This document shows, in pieces, positions 1 through 12,500 of a stretch of 64,000 bases of DNA. The notes under the pieces were generated by a model. It worked only from the letters and a program-made list of their open reading frames with translations, was not told where the DNA came from and made no database searches. Source of the DNA: Pezicula radicicola. Taxonomy: Eukaryota > Ascomycota > Leotiomycetes > Helotiales > Dermateaceae. A program made the position numbers and the translations under genes. How positions within the stretch are numbered: position 1 is the first letter of the stretch; the number at the start of each line of letters is the position of its first letter. Location of the stretch: contig PDUO01000017.1 in NCBI GenBank assembly GCA_003008705.1, positions 967,451 to 1,031,450 on the forward strand, written 5' to 3'.

Positions 1-2833
1 ATCGACTAGCCACGGCGTATTTTGAAGTACGCTTCTAATACAATTCTTCGGCTAGTTTCTTGATGCTAAAGTCTGATAAGGAAATTAGGCTTCGGAGAGT
101 AAAGCCGATCCAATGAAACGGAGTCAGCTTGGACGAGGTCATTGAAGCTACTTTTTACACTAATCGGAGCTCTAATTAATAGGTAACCTATAAGAGCTCA
201 GAACAGCATAAAATCAGACTTTTTTTAGGATATGTTTCCCCTTAAACTCCAATGTGGAACTTATTCCCTTGTCAGCTTTTCCCATCATATCAAGCCAATA
301 AGTGATATTAAGCAGCAATTTTGTATTGACCTGTAAGTTTGTTTGTGCGCAACTTCATAACTTCGAGGCCATATCGATGCTTTTGCAATTTGGGAGCTAT
401 CTAGCAATCTGCTTAACAAGGGAGGTTACACACTGAAGCTTCTTCGGTCTTCGCCGTCTGTCTCTTTTCTTGCTTTCTTATTTCTCTGCTCTCGACATTA
501 AAATGTCTTTTCTACTAATTCTTCTATTCTATAGTATTAACGTTTTGTTTTAAGTTTATTTACATAGTGTTCTTATCTTTATCGCCAACAGCAATTAATA
601 ATAGTACTCAATCGAATGCATTAATGCTATCTAGTATTAAATTGGCATTAATAGTTCGGCTACAAACGAGATTTTCGTCAGACAGGCTCTAAGTGTTGCC
701 TTGAAATTTACCTTAAATTTAGCTTCTTCACAATTTACAAACTACCTAAATAAGTGGCATGTTAAAGGAGGAGGTAGCTCCGCCTAACATTCTTAGAGAA
801 CCTCTTATTAGATGTCAGTCTTGACGTACATACTTGCGCGACAAGCTCTTTAACACAGCCAATCTACTAGAACTTGTTCAAAAGCCAAAAAAAATTATCC
901 TTAACCTAATGTCTTTTTAGTTGGCTATTCCAAACAATGCTAATTCCCCAAGCTTAGAAAATGTTATATATCTAATCTCGCTTAAAGCGTTAGACTTGCA
1001 AACTGATCTTGTTATGGCTTTTTTTTATCTAGTCTTAGGATAGACACAAAAGCATTGGTAGGAGAACGTACTGAAGAGATTTCTAGAGAATTAAGATTCT
1101 GCTTAGAAGAGCTTCGGTAAGCCTAAGGCTTCTATTAATAGTATTACCAGCTGTTTTCTGTCAAAACACAGTGATTTCAAAGGAGACATTTATATAGATA
1201 ATGCGGTTGTTTTTTACTTCCAGAGAGAGTTCACATATAAGGAGGCCATTTGTAGGTTTATCCTAAGAATTGAAAATTAGTGAAAAATGACAACACTTCG
1301 ACCTATAACAACAACTAGATTGGTCGCTAATAAAGTTAATCTAGTAAGAGTAAGTAAGACCTTAGTATTGCTATTAAGTGACTGCGACCCTAACAAGTTG
1401 TTCTTACCACATCTTGTGTTATACTCTTACAACAACCCCTTATCTCTATGACTTTTAATTTTAGATGACTAATACAAAGATCGTAGTACACTCAGGTAAG
1501 TTCTCAACAGCCTAGAAATAGTGCAGTGGTAGATCATCTTCTAGTCAACACACACTGACGAAGCGGTGGCTTAATGTATAGCAACTATGGGAAGCTTCTG
1601 ACATCACTAACCAAAGCATAGCTACAGATCAACCAAGCTTCTATGGTAGAGCGCATGATAATTATGAGTCCATGACCAACCAAATCCCCGAAATCTCTTT
1701 TAAGTTCATGGACGTAGGATATAGGAGTTGGTATAATCAGACGACGGGGTTCTATTTCGAATAGTTTATTCGCGGCGAGGGATATCGTTCGTTGTTAAGT
1801 GGTGTTGTGTTGTCACTTTTGTTCTGTAGTTAGATTCCCTTCCTTCCATTTCCTCTCTTTCATTTCACCCTGCCATGTTAACTGTAAGACAACACGTGCC
1901 CTAGCCAAAAGGACGCTAACAATTCATATGCCATCTCCATTATGCTATAAGAAGTTAAATAATGAATTCCAAATCAAAGGTGTTTGTCCGGCAAATGGAG
2001 TAGGGAGAATCCAACCTACTTGGTAAATAAATAATGTTGCCCGGGCTCGGCGATTGGCTGCCTTTTTGCAGTCTTGGACTTTTGTTATTTTACTTATTTT
2101 TGGGAATTTTCAACACCTGTTGTTGATTGATTTTGGTAGTTACTTGCTTTGATATGAGTTTTTTTCTACATTTTCTTTTTGGGAAAGCTCATGGTTTTGC
2201 TCTTGTTGATGCATTAAGCGAGGGAATTAATATTAGCTTTTACTGTGGTCAGTTATATCTTGACGATCCCTACACAATCATTGAGCTAATGATACTTATA
2301 TAACAGCATTTTACTACGGAGTACTTCAAGCCATACCAAGCACAGAGCTTGGCTTGATGATCTTGAAGACTCTGGAGTAATGGCACAGATCACGTGCTGC
2401 CATTTTATGACTAACCTTAAGCGAGAGAAGACTTGACATAATTTTAAGTTTCAAACAACAATATGGGGCCAGCCTGCGGTCGCCAGACTCTCGGGAATTA
2501 AGACAAATTAGTGCCCATTATAATGCCCATATATTCAATTTCAGAGCCTTAGTCAGTATTGCCTTGGCATCCTTCAATAACACAATAGGACGCGTAGAAT
2601 AACGCGTCTGTGAACACGAAAAACACACGGCTTACGTAAATTCCTGTGCTTTTCTTGCCAATATTTTACTAGGATTGTGCCAAGAATAGGACATTGTATC
2701 CTCCTAAAATTTTCTATCTCGCCTAGCGGTAATACTCTTTCAAACTAAGATTAAATTAATTCCACGCCGCCAATCCCATGAAATAAGGAAAATGAAACAA
2801 AGGAAATAAAGAACAAGAAAAAGAAAGACCCAA
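1..2833. other. Gene-poor AT-rich intergenic stretch
   Basis: No gene that I can support. Stop codons are frequent in all frames and there is no recognisable domain. The only open stretch of note is a 75-codon frame at 1799-2026 (+), whose translation is unlike any family I know and has no supporting context. Base composition is AT-rich but less extreme than the block at the right end of the window. Confidence 0.5.
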
Positions 2834-5800
2834 TTAAATTTCAACAGCCCAGCCATCTTCAGCAGGAATACCCATCCCCTCAGAACCAGCCAGAACCTTC
2901 TCAACCCTATGATTTTCTAGCGTAGCATACTTTAACCTTCCTTCAAACCATTTGATATCCTCTTCACACATCCCATGCTCCATCTTAACAAGATCACTAT
3001 AATTGACATACCCCATATCCTTAGCCCTCTTATCTCTAAAGACATCCCATTTAATCGTATCTCTCAAAGTCCTCGCTTCTTCCTTCCACCCTTCAATCGT
3101 AGTCGCCATCTCGGGATTTTTGGTGACATATATTACCTGTCTATCTTCTTCAGAGAGACCTCTATTGAGGAATCCGAAGTGTACGACTTCGAAGCGTCGG
3201 AAGTCATCGAAACCTGCTTCTGTGGCTTTTGTTTCTTTATAATTGTCCCACATGTACATCTGAGCAAGCGATAGTGCTTCTGCACGCCACAATTCTTCAT
3301 TCTTGCGTATTTGGCTTGCTTGTCTCTCTTTTGCTATGACGGCTGCAGTTTTGGGAGGTTGTATATTGAGGGATTGTCGACCCCAGGATGCTGGAGATTT
3401 GGTGACAGACCTTGGTCTGGAGTTTGTTCCTGTACTGGGACCTTGTTGGATATTGGCTTGAGGCGGCTGGGGTCCCTTCTCGGCTACGCAGACTTTTGTT
3501 AACGCAGTCTCGACGTCATCCGCGTTCTTCGCTGTAACGCCATAAGCGGTCAACTTCGCGATTTCGTCAGGCTTGAAGCCCAACGAAAGCCATAGAGCTT
3601 CAAGCAATTGAGGATCATCTTGACTAGAACGCTTTCTTTTGTTGGAGGTCTGGGTGTTTTGACATGTTATTGTCGGTGTTGGATTATGGCCTGCATCGGT
3701 ACTTTGTGGAATTGAAGCTCTAGTGTTTTGACCAGAAGGCCCGCCGGCTGGACCTGGAGTGCCCTGTATGCCATATAATGCTGCAGGATCGGGAAGCGGA
3801 GGTCCACCTGGCCCTTTCAATACTTCTGGAGGGGTTGGGGTTATCTCTGAGGTTGATGTTTGATTAGGAGGTTGTTGTGTTCCTGAAGTGCTTGCTACTC
3901 TCCCTCCCACCCCCTGGCCCGTTTTTTGCTTCTTAGTAGTGGGACCTTGCTGAGTATTGTCAGCGGATCCTTGATTTTGCGAATTGATGTTATTTGTTTT
4001 CTCACCATTTGGCCTAGGCCGCTTATTTCCATTTTGAACCATCATCATTGTCGGTCCTCGGCCATTTTGGTTACTTGATGGCTGAGGTTCCAACGTGGCA
4101 TCCAACTCGGCTAAAAGACGTTGACGCTTTTGATCAGTTGGGTCCCTCATGGTAGACGCTTGACTCTGTTCATCAAGAAGTTGCGCTGCGGCATCGCTAC
4201 CTTCTTCGTGATCGCTAGTATCAGTATTTCTTTCAGCCGGGTGTGGGAGTTGCCTTAAAATACTTTGAGCCCTCTGTATCGTATCTACCGACGCCACATC
4301 AGCATCAAGGCTGGCTTTCCTCTCAGCTGGAGGTTCGCCAACTGGTTTATGGGGTCTTGTGGGTGAGAATTGATTGTGCTTGGGCGAAGCGAGCACACGT
4401 GGGGCTCTGCTTGAGGTGTCGGAAATCCGTTCCCATGGTCCTGGCTGTGTAATTCTAGGGCTCAGTCGAGAAGGAGTGTCTCTCACGATGTTCTGGATAT
4501 GCTCCCTCTCATTATCAAGACCTGATAAGATTCCCGTAGCCCGCAAAGCTTCTTCCTCCTGAACATCCTGACTGCGTTGTCGCTTAGGAGGATGCTGTTG
4601 ATGGACATTCCCTTGATTACCTAGCAATACATAACTACTTAGCTCTTCAAGAAGATGAGGAAAACAAGAGGAAATAGAGAATATTGAAATACAAGCAATC
4701 GAAGCATTTATTCAGAAGACATACCAGAATTCGCATGGACACCTGGCTCACCCTCTCCCCTCGTCCCGGAGGAACTAGGATCATCAGTTGCAGCAGCAGC
4801 CTCAAGTTGAATTTTCATCATCTCAGTCGCATGCTCCCTTAGCTCCCTCTCTTTCCTCGCCCCCTCTCTCCAAATCTCCCACTCTTCACTAAGCTTTTCA
4901 TCATACGTGGCCACCTTCTCCAATTTCTCCTGGATAATCTCCTTCCATACATCCCCCGTCTTGCGTGCCACGTACTTGAATTGCTCAGGATAATCTCTTC
5001 TGATAACGTCCCATTTGGGTTCCCGGCTGTCGTACAAATCAGAATCCGAGCCCATGCCGTAGTTGCGTCCCTGACAGCCCCACCAAAAAACGATGCTGCC
5101 ACCCGGGCATTCAATCACTGCAAATGCGGGTAATGGGCCTGCAACTTGACCACGCCTAACTTCCTGTCCATTCACTATGATGGTACGCCCGTCAAGGTTG
5201 GTGATGAAGTAGCCGTAGTGGTAGTAGTCATCTCTGGTTAGTTCCAGGTTCCAAAAAGCATTATTATCTATGAGGTCTTCTCGAAACGGCTCAAGACCTT
5301 GATCGAATTCAGCTTGATCTTGATGGTCCATGCAGCGACGATCTGTACGGTTGCATTGTTGGCGAAGGGCGAGTTGTCCGGGAGGGATATACCAGGGATT
5401 TTGGGGATCATTGACGATTTGAGGATTGACGCTGAGTTGGATAGTCGGACCAGGCACTGGTCCACCCTTGGTTCCTTCCATGCATTTCACGATAGGAGGA
5501 CTGGGCACTTCGTCTGATGGGTCGATGATTTTCTTTACACGACGAATATCAAGTGGAAACTCCGGGCTTAGCGCTGTAGCAGCCTTTACATCCCGATATT
5601 CTCTAAACATACTTCCAACAAGCTCGGTCCGGGAATCTACGCCCAACTCTGGTCGGTCTCCTACTGGCACAGTAGGTACGTTGAATATCTTTCCCGGGAC
5701 ACCATCCCAACCCCTCACCTTGATTTTAGTTTCAGGCTTGCCTTTCTCCTTGTAAGCGTATTTTACGACGTAGCTCAGCACCTATATTTCCATGTTAGCG

Positions 5801-7591
5801 ATATCCCATATCCCTTCACACTTGCGTACTACTCACCTGATGAGGACAACCGGTACAATCCTTGCCACCATTCACGTCGCAAACTCTAGGGTCATAATAA
5901 TCGTTCGAATCGAGCACAATCTCAGGCTTTGTCTCACCTCCACGCAAAGGCATCCAAACGCTGTTGGCAATATCATCGAACTTATCGTAATCGTCAGGGA
6001 CATGGTCAGGTATAAACCAATCATCCATATCCTTCCAAGCGCGGAATCCTCCTGATTGTTCTTGCTCATCATCCATATCTAGCAAATAATCATCGTCTCG
6101 GACGGTGGCGGTGTTATTATCTTGGATTTCATCAGCACCTCCCATTTCAGTGTCCTCACCTCCGCTTTTCTCTTCGTCATTAATAGTCTCCTGGATGCCA
6201 AGTTGTGGGTGGTAACGGTGTTGATGTCCATGCCGATGGCCTCCAGCAAAGTGCTCTAACTTCTGCTGCTTATTCGTACTGTCGTCATAACCTCCCTGTC
6301 GAGAAAGAGCTGCAAAAATGCTCTGATCATGCTCCGAAGTCCCTGGCTGGGTAGCTAGTTGTGTATTCTGTTCCTCTTTTTGTTCTTCACTCCCAACCTC
6401 GGCAACAACACTAGCACTATCGGCAGGCTTTGGGTAACTGATTATTAAATCCCCTGCAGCCCTCCTTTGAATGGGCGAACTTGGTCGGTTCAGAGAAAAA
6501 GCAGTCCTCCTGTTCTTCGCCTGCTTATCTTGTTTCTGGAGCAATCTCTTCCCAACCCAAGCTGAATTGACCCTTCCCTCAATATAGTAGTTATTCCACA
6601 AATCCCAAGCCCTCTTCCATGCCTTCCAAATGTTCTCTCCATTCCCCCCTGGAACCGGACCTGTGCCTACCGTGAGACTGGGTACTGTCTCCCATCCTGG
6701 ATCGAGATATGCGTTTCCGCTCCCGCCTCCTTGTGTACCTTCATGTGGAACAGATGAGCGTGGGCCAGTGCCGGTCAGGAACTCATATAATTTTACGATA
6801 GTGTCAGGAGTCAGATTGTCCGCAAACGGCGAGGGGATATTGATGCCAGGAATCCGAATTGGTTGGACTGGCTTAGTGATGAGATGTGACGAGAGTGTGC
6901 TCAAGTCCCAACGATTCACGACTGCCTTTGCAAATTGCTGTGGCGGCGCGCCCCAGCCTCCACGGGCAGAGAAGCTGGCAGTAGATGGCTTTGGTAAGGG
7001 AGTAGTACGCGGTGCTTGTGGCGGAACCTGTGTTGTCGTAGTGGGAGTGCGATTTGAAGCGGATGTTGAAGTGTTGTGTTGAGAGCCAGAACTGGGGGTT
7101 TTGATGTTTGAATTAATGGATCTAGGAGGTTTTGTGGGTGCAGGCCTAGATTGATTATTGGGTCTAGCATGCGTATGGCCTGATGGGATACTGGATACAT
7201 TAGATCCAGCCGCAATGGACTTTGTCGAGTTTGCGTCCTTTTTTCTCGCAGCACCACCGCTATTGTTTATAGCGGACGTTATACCTCTGGGTCTTCCACT
7301 AGCGTCTGTTTTGCTGCCACCTGTGAAAAGGGATCCTGTTGTTCCTCCACCACTGGTATTTGTCTTGAACCCTCCTCCAGAACTGGATTTTGCTGGCGGC
7401 TTGCTCGTAGTCTTGTTCTTAGCGGCCTTAGCTGCTATGTAAGCTGCCTTCCGCTGTTCCGCTATGGCATACTGGTCGTCTGAAAATTTCTTCCGCTCTT
7501 CGACATTCCGCAATGGTATTTGCCTAAGATTCTCTTCGAAATCCTCCGCTAGGAAGTCTTCGACTTCGAGCTCTGCATCTTTGGGCGGCAT
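2834..7591 (-). CDS. Large, mostly disordered protein of unknown function (1532 aa, 3 exons)
   Basis: Not recognised as a known family. Three long minus-strand frames join in phase. Exon 1 is 7591-5837, exon 2 is 5781-4725 and exon 3 is 4620-2834. Both introns are GT-AG (donors gtgagt and gtatgt; the first has a gctaac branch site) and total 4599 coding bases. The protein starts with a charged helix-prone stretch, then about 170 residues rich in Ser, Gly, Thr, Asn and Pro. A more ordered part of exon 1 lies near residues 215-350. The exon 1/2 border carries a small Cys cluster (CxxxxxxxCxxC). Exon 2 looks folded, with aromatic-rich segments around FWWGCQGRNYG and a long charged helix near its end. 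Exon 3 begins with about 350 residues of Gln/Asn/Pro/Thr-rich low complexity with KRPR- and KKQK-type basic patches, possible nuclear signals. It ends in a charged, aromatic-containing block of about 160 residues. A nuclear scaffold or regulatory role is only a guess. Confidence 0.75.
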
Positions 7592-8358
7592 TTTGCTGCT
7601 GAAACCCTCCTTTTAACTTTCTGGGGCTTATGAAGGTGACAAGTTTGAAGAGAGGGTATGAACAAGAGTGCGTGTGCTCTCATTCACGAGAATCGGTGAT
7701 CTGTATGTAGCGAAGTGACTAAGTTGAGCAGGAAACTTTGATTGTTGAAAATACAAATTACGATAATCTCAACAATGATGGCAGATGGAAAATAGAAGCT
7801 TAACAACTTGGGGGGGAGGGGGAAGGAAACTACCTCGACCATTGTTTATGGACAGGAATTAATGGCGACGTACTGAGGAATGAGAGTGTGTGACATTGAG
7901 ATTAATGTACGTGCCAGCTTTTACTATTGCATATCTCGTCCTAATCCTCAAGAGATCACGCACCTTCTGAACTCTACTGTTTTAAGCTCTTGTGTTTATT
8001 CTCCCAAATCGAACATGATATTACATGACAACGGAATGCAATGCAAGACACAATAAATGCAATGCCATTCACGCAACTAGGCCCACTGCCATGCCCTCTT
8101 GATCACTAACCGAGTAACCCCTTGCAATGCCGGAAAATATTCGTCAACATCAAGTTCTCGTGAAGTAGACGAAATGCTATTGTTTGCATAACAAAGCATG
8201 CACCGCATCCTAGGCTCGTAGCTTTGGCCTTCTGGTACACCCAGATGGTGTCCAATCCTCAATCTTGAGTTCGTCCGCTGAAGGCGCTGTTTTGGGAATT
8301 ATCGGTGGCATTTGATAGTATGATAGTTCGAGTAACGGATAAATTCGTCGAACCTGGC
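7592..8358. other. Intergenic: promoter of the 1532-aa gene and 3' side of the bZIP gene
   Basis: Contains the upstream region of the large minus-strand gene and the 3' flank of the bZIP gene. A G-rich run (gggggggagggggaagg) lies near 7811-7827. A 61-codon minus-strand frame at 8077-8262 extends upstream to about 8300. It could be a downstream exon of the bZIP gene, but I could not find a convincing splice to it. Confidence 0.4.
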
Positions 8359-9297
8359 TCAATCATGGTTATATCCAATATTGCCTCCTGTATATCGGTC
8401 CATGATATTGAAGACAAGCTGATTATCAACCTCACAGTCCATATCAGGCAGGCATCCCAGTTCAGCCCGCACAGTGCTTGGATCTCCGCCAGCCATCGTC
8501 GTAATCATGTCGGTTGCATAAAGACAGCTATTTACGTTCGTTGATGATGTTGTTGTTGTTGTTGTTGTGGTGGTGGGTATATAGACGGATGATTGTTGCG
8601 TCTGGTTGTGGTGCTGTAAATGCTGCTGCACTGGATTGTTATATGAAGTATGTGGTTGATAATTAAGATCGAAGTCGAATTGAGGAGGCTGGGTATGTCT
8701 GCCAGTTGAAGGGCTTGGGTTACGAGCCAACGCAACTGGACCCAGGCCTGGTTGAAGACGTGGAAGAGAGCGAGACGAGTTGTGACCGATATTCACACTG
8801 CCGGTTCGACTTGAGGTGCTGCTAGGCGTCATGAATTGATGTGCCCCTGCATGATCTTTGCTGGATGTCCGCTGGTTGTCCCAGAGAGATTGCGCCGTAC
8901 TGACACTTGCTGAACTGCTCCGGCTCAGTCCTCTCGCTATATTCAATCCACCATCAGCGACAACACTCCTGCGCATATTCAAGAGCTCCTCCAAATTCTG
9001 TACCGCACCACTGTTGCCCCCATATTGACCTGTGATTACTGAATCGGTCGATTGCAAGTATGCCTCGATGATATCTTGTCCAATGCCATGCTGAGCCAAC
9101 AATGACCTCAATTTCTTATTTTCATCTGCGACCCTTCTTGCAGCCGTCTGTATCTCCGCCGAAGCTTCTATGCCTTGTAATTCGCATTGTCGCAATCGGG
9201 CTTCGAGTTCTTGCAGGTATTCTTTCCGCCGGGCTCTCGATCGTCTCTGGTTGTCGCGAATGCGCGCGAGGTTCGCCTTTTCCTGAGCACTCGACAT
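8359..9297 (-). CDS. bZIP transcription factor (312 aa)
   Basis: A sequence-specific DNA-binding regulator expected in the nucleus. The basic region begins within the first dozen residues and reads RDNQRRSRARRKEYLQELE, with the invariant Asn and the R-x-R-x-R-R pattern of bZIP basic regions. It is followed by a heptad-like zipper through roughly residue 75. I chose the ATG at 9297 because the upstream in-frame extension begins only with TTG and has no ATG. The middle (about 110-230) is Ser/Gln/Asn-rich, and there is a poly-Thr run encoded by a trinucleotide repeat near 8545-8575. The C-terminus has a conserved-looking block with two Cys (LGCLPDMDCEVDNQLVF), typical of a class of fungal bZIP proteins. 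The target genes cannot be read from the sequence. Single-exon as drawn. Confidence 0.85.
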   Translation of the reverse strand: MSSAQEKANLARIRDNQRRSRARRKEYLQELEARLRQCELQGIEASAEIQTAARRVADENKKLRSLLAQHGIGQDIIEAYLQSTDSVITGQYGGNSGAVQNLEELLNMRRSVVADGGLNIARGLSRSSSASVSTAQSLWDNQRTSSKDHAGAHQFMTPSSTSSRTGSVNIGHNSSRSLPRLQPGLGPVALARNPSPSTGRHTQPPQFDFDLNYQPHTSYNNPVQQHLQHHNQTQQSSVYIPTTTTTTTTTSSTNVNSCLYATDMITTMAGGDPSTVRAELGCLPDMDCEVDNQLVFNIMDRYTGGNIGYNHD

Positions 9298-9455
9298 TGT
9301 ATCAGTTTCTGTGCTACGTCGCAACAAAGTTGGGATGCGATGCAGGTGCCAATGCTTGACGTGTGGGGGATGCCCACAGTGTTGTACGGATCAGGACAAC
9401 GCCGATCCTCTTCTGCTGAATGCGCGACCGCGTAAGTGCCAAGAGGCAGTGACAT
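9168..9455 (-). promoter_or_regulatory. Overlapping upstream ORF on the bZIP transcript
   Basis: An ATG at 9455 opens a 95-codon frame that ends at 9168, inside the bZIP coding region and out of frame with it. It overlaps the bZIP start by about 130 bases. If transcription begins upstream of 9455, ribosomes starting here would bypass the bZIP ATG, a known way to keep a stress-regulated factor repressed. The peptide looks like no known protein. The transcript start is unknown, so this is a possibility only. Confidence 0.35.
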
Positions 9456-9567
9456 ACCAGAACGGGCTCTTATTCCCGTGGGCTAGTGCTATATATAGGT
9501 GTTATAAGAGGTTTAAGCTCACCTGGGCCGTGGACATGACGAAGAGCAAAGACTGGGGGATAGAGGG

Positions 9568-9596
9568 AATATATATGTGTGTGTGTGTGTGTGTGT
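9568..9596. repeat. (TG)n microsatellite
   Basis: An AT run passes into about ten uninterrupted TG dinucleotides, roughly 270 bases upstream of the bZIP start. Confidence 0.95.
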
Positions 9597-9599
9597 CCA

Positions 9600-12500
9600 A
9601 TGGTTATGAAGAGGGGACAGAAACAACATATAGGATCTGATGATAGTGGATTGATTCTCAGATGTGTGGTAAGGTTGATAGGATCTTGTAAGGTTTCGAT
9701 GAATATGATATGTTCTGTCCTAGTATCTTTAAACTTCCGTAGTCGTCGGCGCAGGCGTCCTTCAGGCTTCCCTACATCCGCCCCTCATAGTTGCGATAGG
9801 TATAGTACCTTACTTACACTACTACTCCGTATTTCTCCATCTCAAATGGTCCCTCGAGTATCAATAATGTCTCGTAATTCCCCAGACACCTCAAAATAGA
9901 TCACCGCTCGGCCTCGTTGAATGCCAAGAGCTCTAATCCATACTTTCGTACCGAGTCTTGATATCCGCCTACCGGTACCTTGAGGCTCTGCGTTCACAAG
10001 TTGAAATATTGGCTACTAAATCTTTTTTTTTTTCGCAGTGTAATTAGGCACAAAAGCTTAGGTATGATATTGATTACTTCGTAGACGATATGCACCCTTT
10101 GACTATTGGCTACAGAGACTTTCTCCGACTGGATTGTCGAAGTAATTAGCCATGATCTAACTAGTTAGTTCCTCTCGGAAGATCGACAATTGCTCACCTC
10201 AACACATGGATTTTTTTTTACCTCTGATCATCTTTTCCCTGGAGCCTCCAATCCGTTAGTCTTGTGTCAATCAATCACAATGCTAGAGAGACAATCAAGC
10301 AATCAACTTCCTCGAACTGCCAAGTCTTATTATGTGTGGTTTACGAGGCCTCGGATTAAGCTTTGTTCTATCAAGAGGGAAAAGTTTCCTCAGGCTCTCC
10401 TCATGACATGTTTCAACCCTTAGATCGGGTCAGTGGCAGGCCGTGAATAGAATCAACTCAGATGGCATAATCGTCCAAGGCCATCCTACAACAGAAAAAG
10501 TCTCTGTAGGTGTAAATATGACCCGATTCAGAGAGGTTGGAAGCTTGAAGCAAAGAGGGTGAACGTGCTTCCTTTCCGTTTTAGAGGATACTTCCAGGCT
10601 GTTTGGAATTCCTGCCAAGAGGAGGTCGCCGACCGCTAAAAATAAACCAAACTAATTTTCTATTTGTTTAGTTACTTGAATCGCTGCCTACTTGCGCCTG
10701 TTTCGTTGTTGCGATTTCTATTGTTTAACAACAACACAGAATGAAGATCCACCCCACTACACCTTGCCAGAAAAACCATCTGAAACTCTCATTGATATCG
10801 GAGCTCGTTTGTGCCGGATAGTTCTCCAGATTCCCATGTCAAGAGCTGTTGCTTCATTGACTTGAATGGGCCGTGACATTTGTGGCCCTTGGATGGCAGA
10901 TTTTGATTGATTGGATGAAAGTCGGCAACATTTCTTGGAGAAATGTCACTAAGTCACCGTCGTTGGCTGCTGCTAACGATGTCGGTAATGATGCACATGC
11001 TGCGTAATTCCAAAAGCTCCACCTAGATGGCTTGTTCTCTATCAGTATTAGTGGCAGTGCATAATAAAGATGGCAGCCTGGAAGGCGGATTTGATTGACA
11101 GATTGACAGGTTCGTTTGAGATGGCTGGCTGACAATCAGCTCTATGATCTGCGCTATACAAACATTAAAACAGCTGATTAAGGATTAATATCTCCAAAAG
11201 AAAGCTTGTAAAGCAGATAGGCTTGATACTAATGCAAGTAGATAGGTACCTAGGTGAACCACTGAACCGGATCGCAAATAGCACATTTGAAAGTCTAGCT
11301 AGCATTCGGATAGCTTTTAAAACAACCACGTGGGCTTGGGTTATGGAGGAACAGACTGGATGTCATTTACCGGACAGCGGGTAGTGATACGGCCTCTGCG
11401 GTAGAAGTGGAGAGTGACATCCTTTCTGGAGTTATGCGAGCATTTAGACGAGGCTTCTCCTGCAGTGCACTAGTAGTATATTTGGAAATTAGATGAGATG
11501 AAAAGAAACAGAACATACAGGGAATTTTCGGTCTGACAGAAATGGTACGATGGTCACTCCGTATACAATCTTTATCTGTGAGCTGTGGGCACTCCCTTGA
11601 CCACTGACGCAGACGCTAGATGCTCTAGCACAGTTGCCGTCCCATCAACAAGCACTGCCTCAAAAGCGACGATATGATGAGCAACTACGAACCAAATATG
11701 ACCTCAACCAGGAACCCAAAGCGAAACTTCACCGATAGCTCCGTCAAGCAAGATCAACAGAGCCCCTATTCAACACAGCTTCCACGCCTTATCACTGCAA
11801 CTGCTCGAGGATATGAACCTATTTCTCTTGTATGTTAATGTATGATGGCAGTCTACGAGTCCGAAGAGAATTCCAGAAGGCTGCACAACAGTTACTGTAG
11901 CCTCCTACTGAGAAGATACCGCTCATGGCACATTGCTAAGTCACAATTAACAGTTACTAGCTATTTCATCTCCATTTCGAGTCCACTTCCAGGTCTTTCA
12001 CTCTTTCACAAGCTCAGCACTGAGAAACTGATGACACCCACAGTCCATATGCGTCTTGCAAAGGTTGAGGTCTACATCATCAAAGCCAATTGAGTACCAA
12101 GTCACACGCATGTCTCAAAGTATCTCTAATCAAATTATCTTACACCCTTAGGAGATCATAGCTGACAGTTAACTCCTACAGTATTATTCCTGCAACCCCG
12201 ATTCTCTCCTTACCCTCTTTATCCTCCACCTCACAATCGCAACAAACCCGACAATCGATAAACCCTCACTCCCTTCCCTCCCCTACCTATACTTCCTCGC
12301 AGAATAAGATAATACAAGACGACCAGCCACACCATTCAAACACTGCCAGAAAAAAAGTCCAAGCCTCATTACCTCAAGCTAGCTAAGGAAGCTGAGCCCA
12401 TGTCAACGTATTACCATCCCGACAGTCATTACTCTATACCATAACTGAGCCGCCAAAGCCATATTAAAGACTCCAAACCTTAGTACTCGAGAGAAATACA

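Noticed and set aside
8077..8300. Open minus frame just downstream of the bZIP stop, with MRCMLCY and a hydrophobic end
   Set aside because: A possible last exon of the bZIP gene, but no donor before the stop gives a convincing splice, and the existing C-terminus matches the expected family ending.
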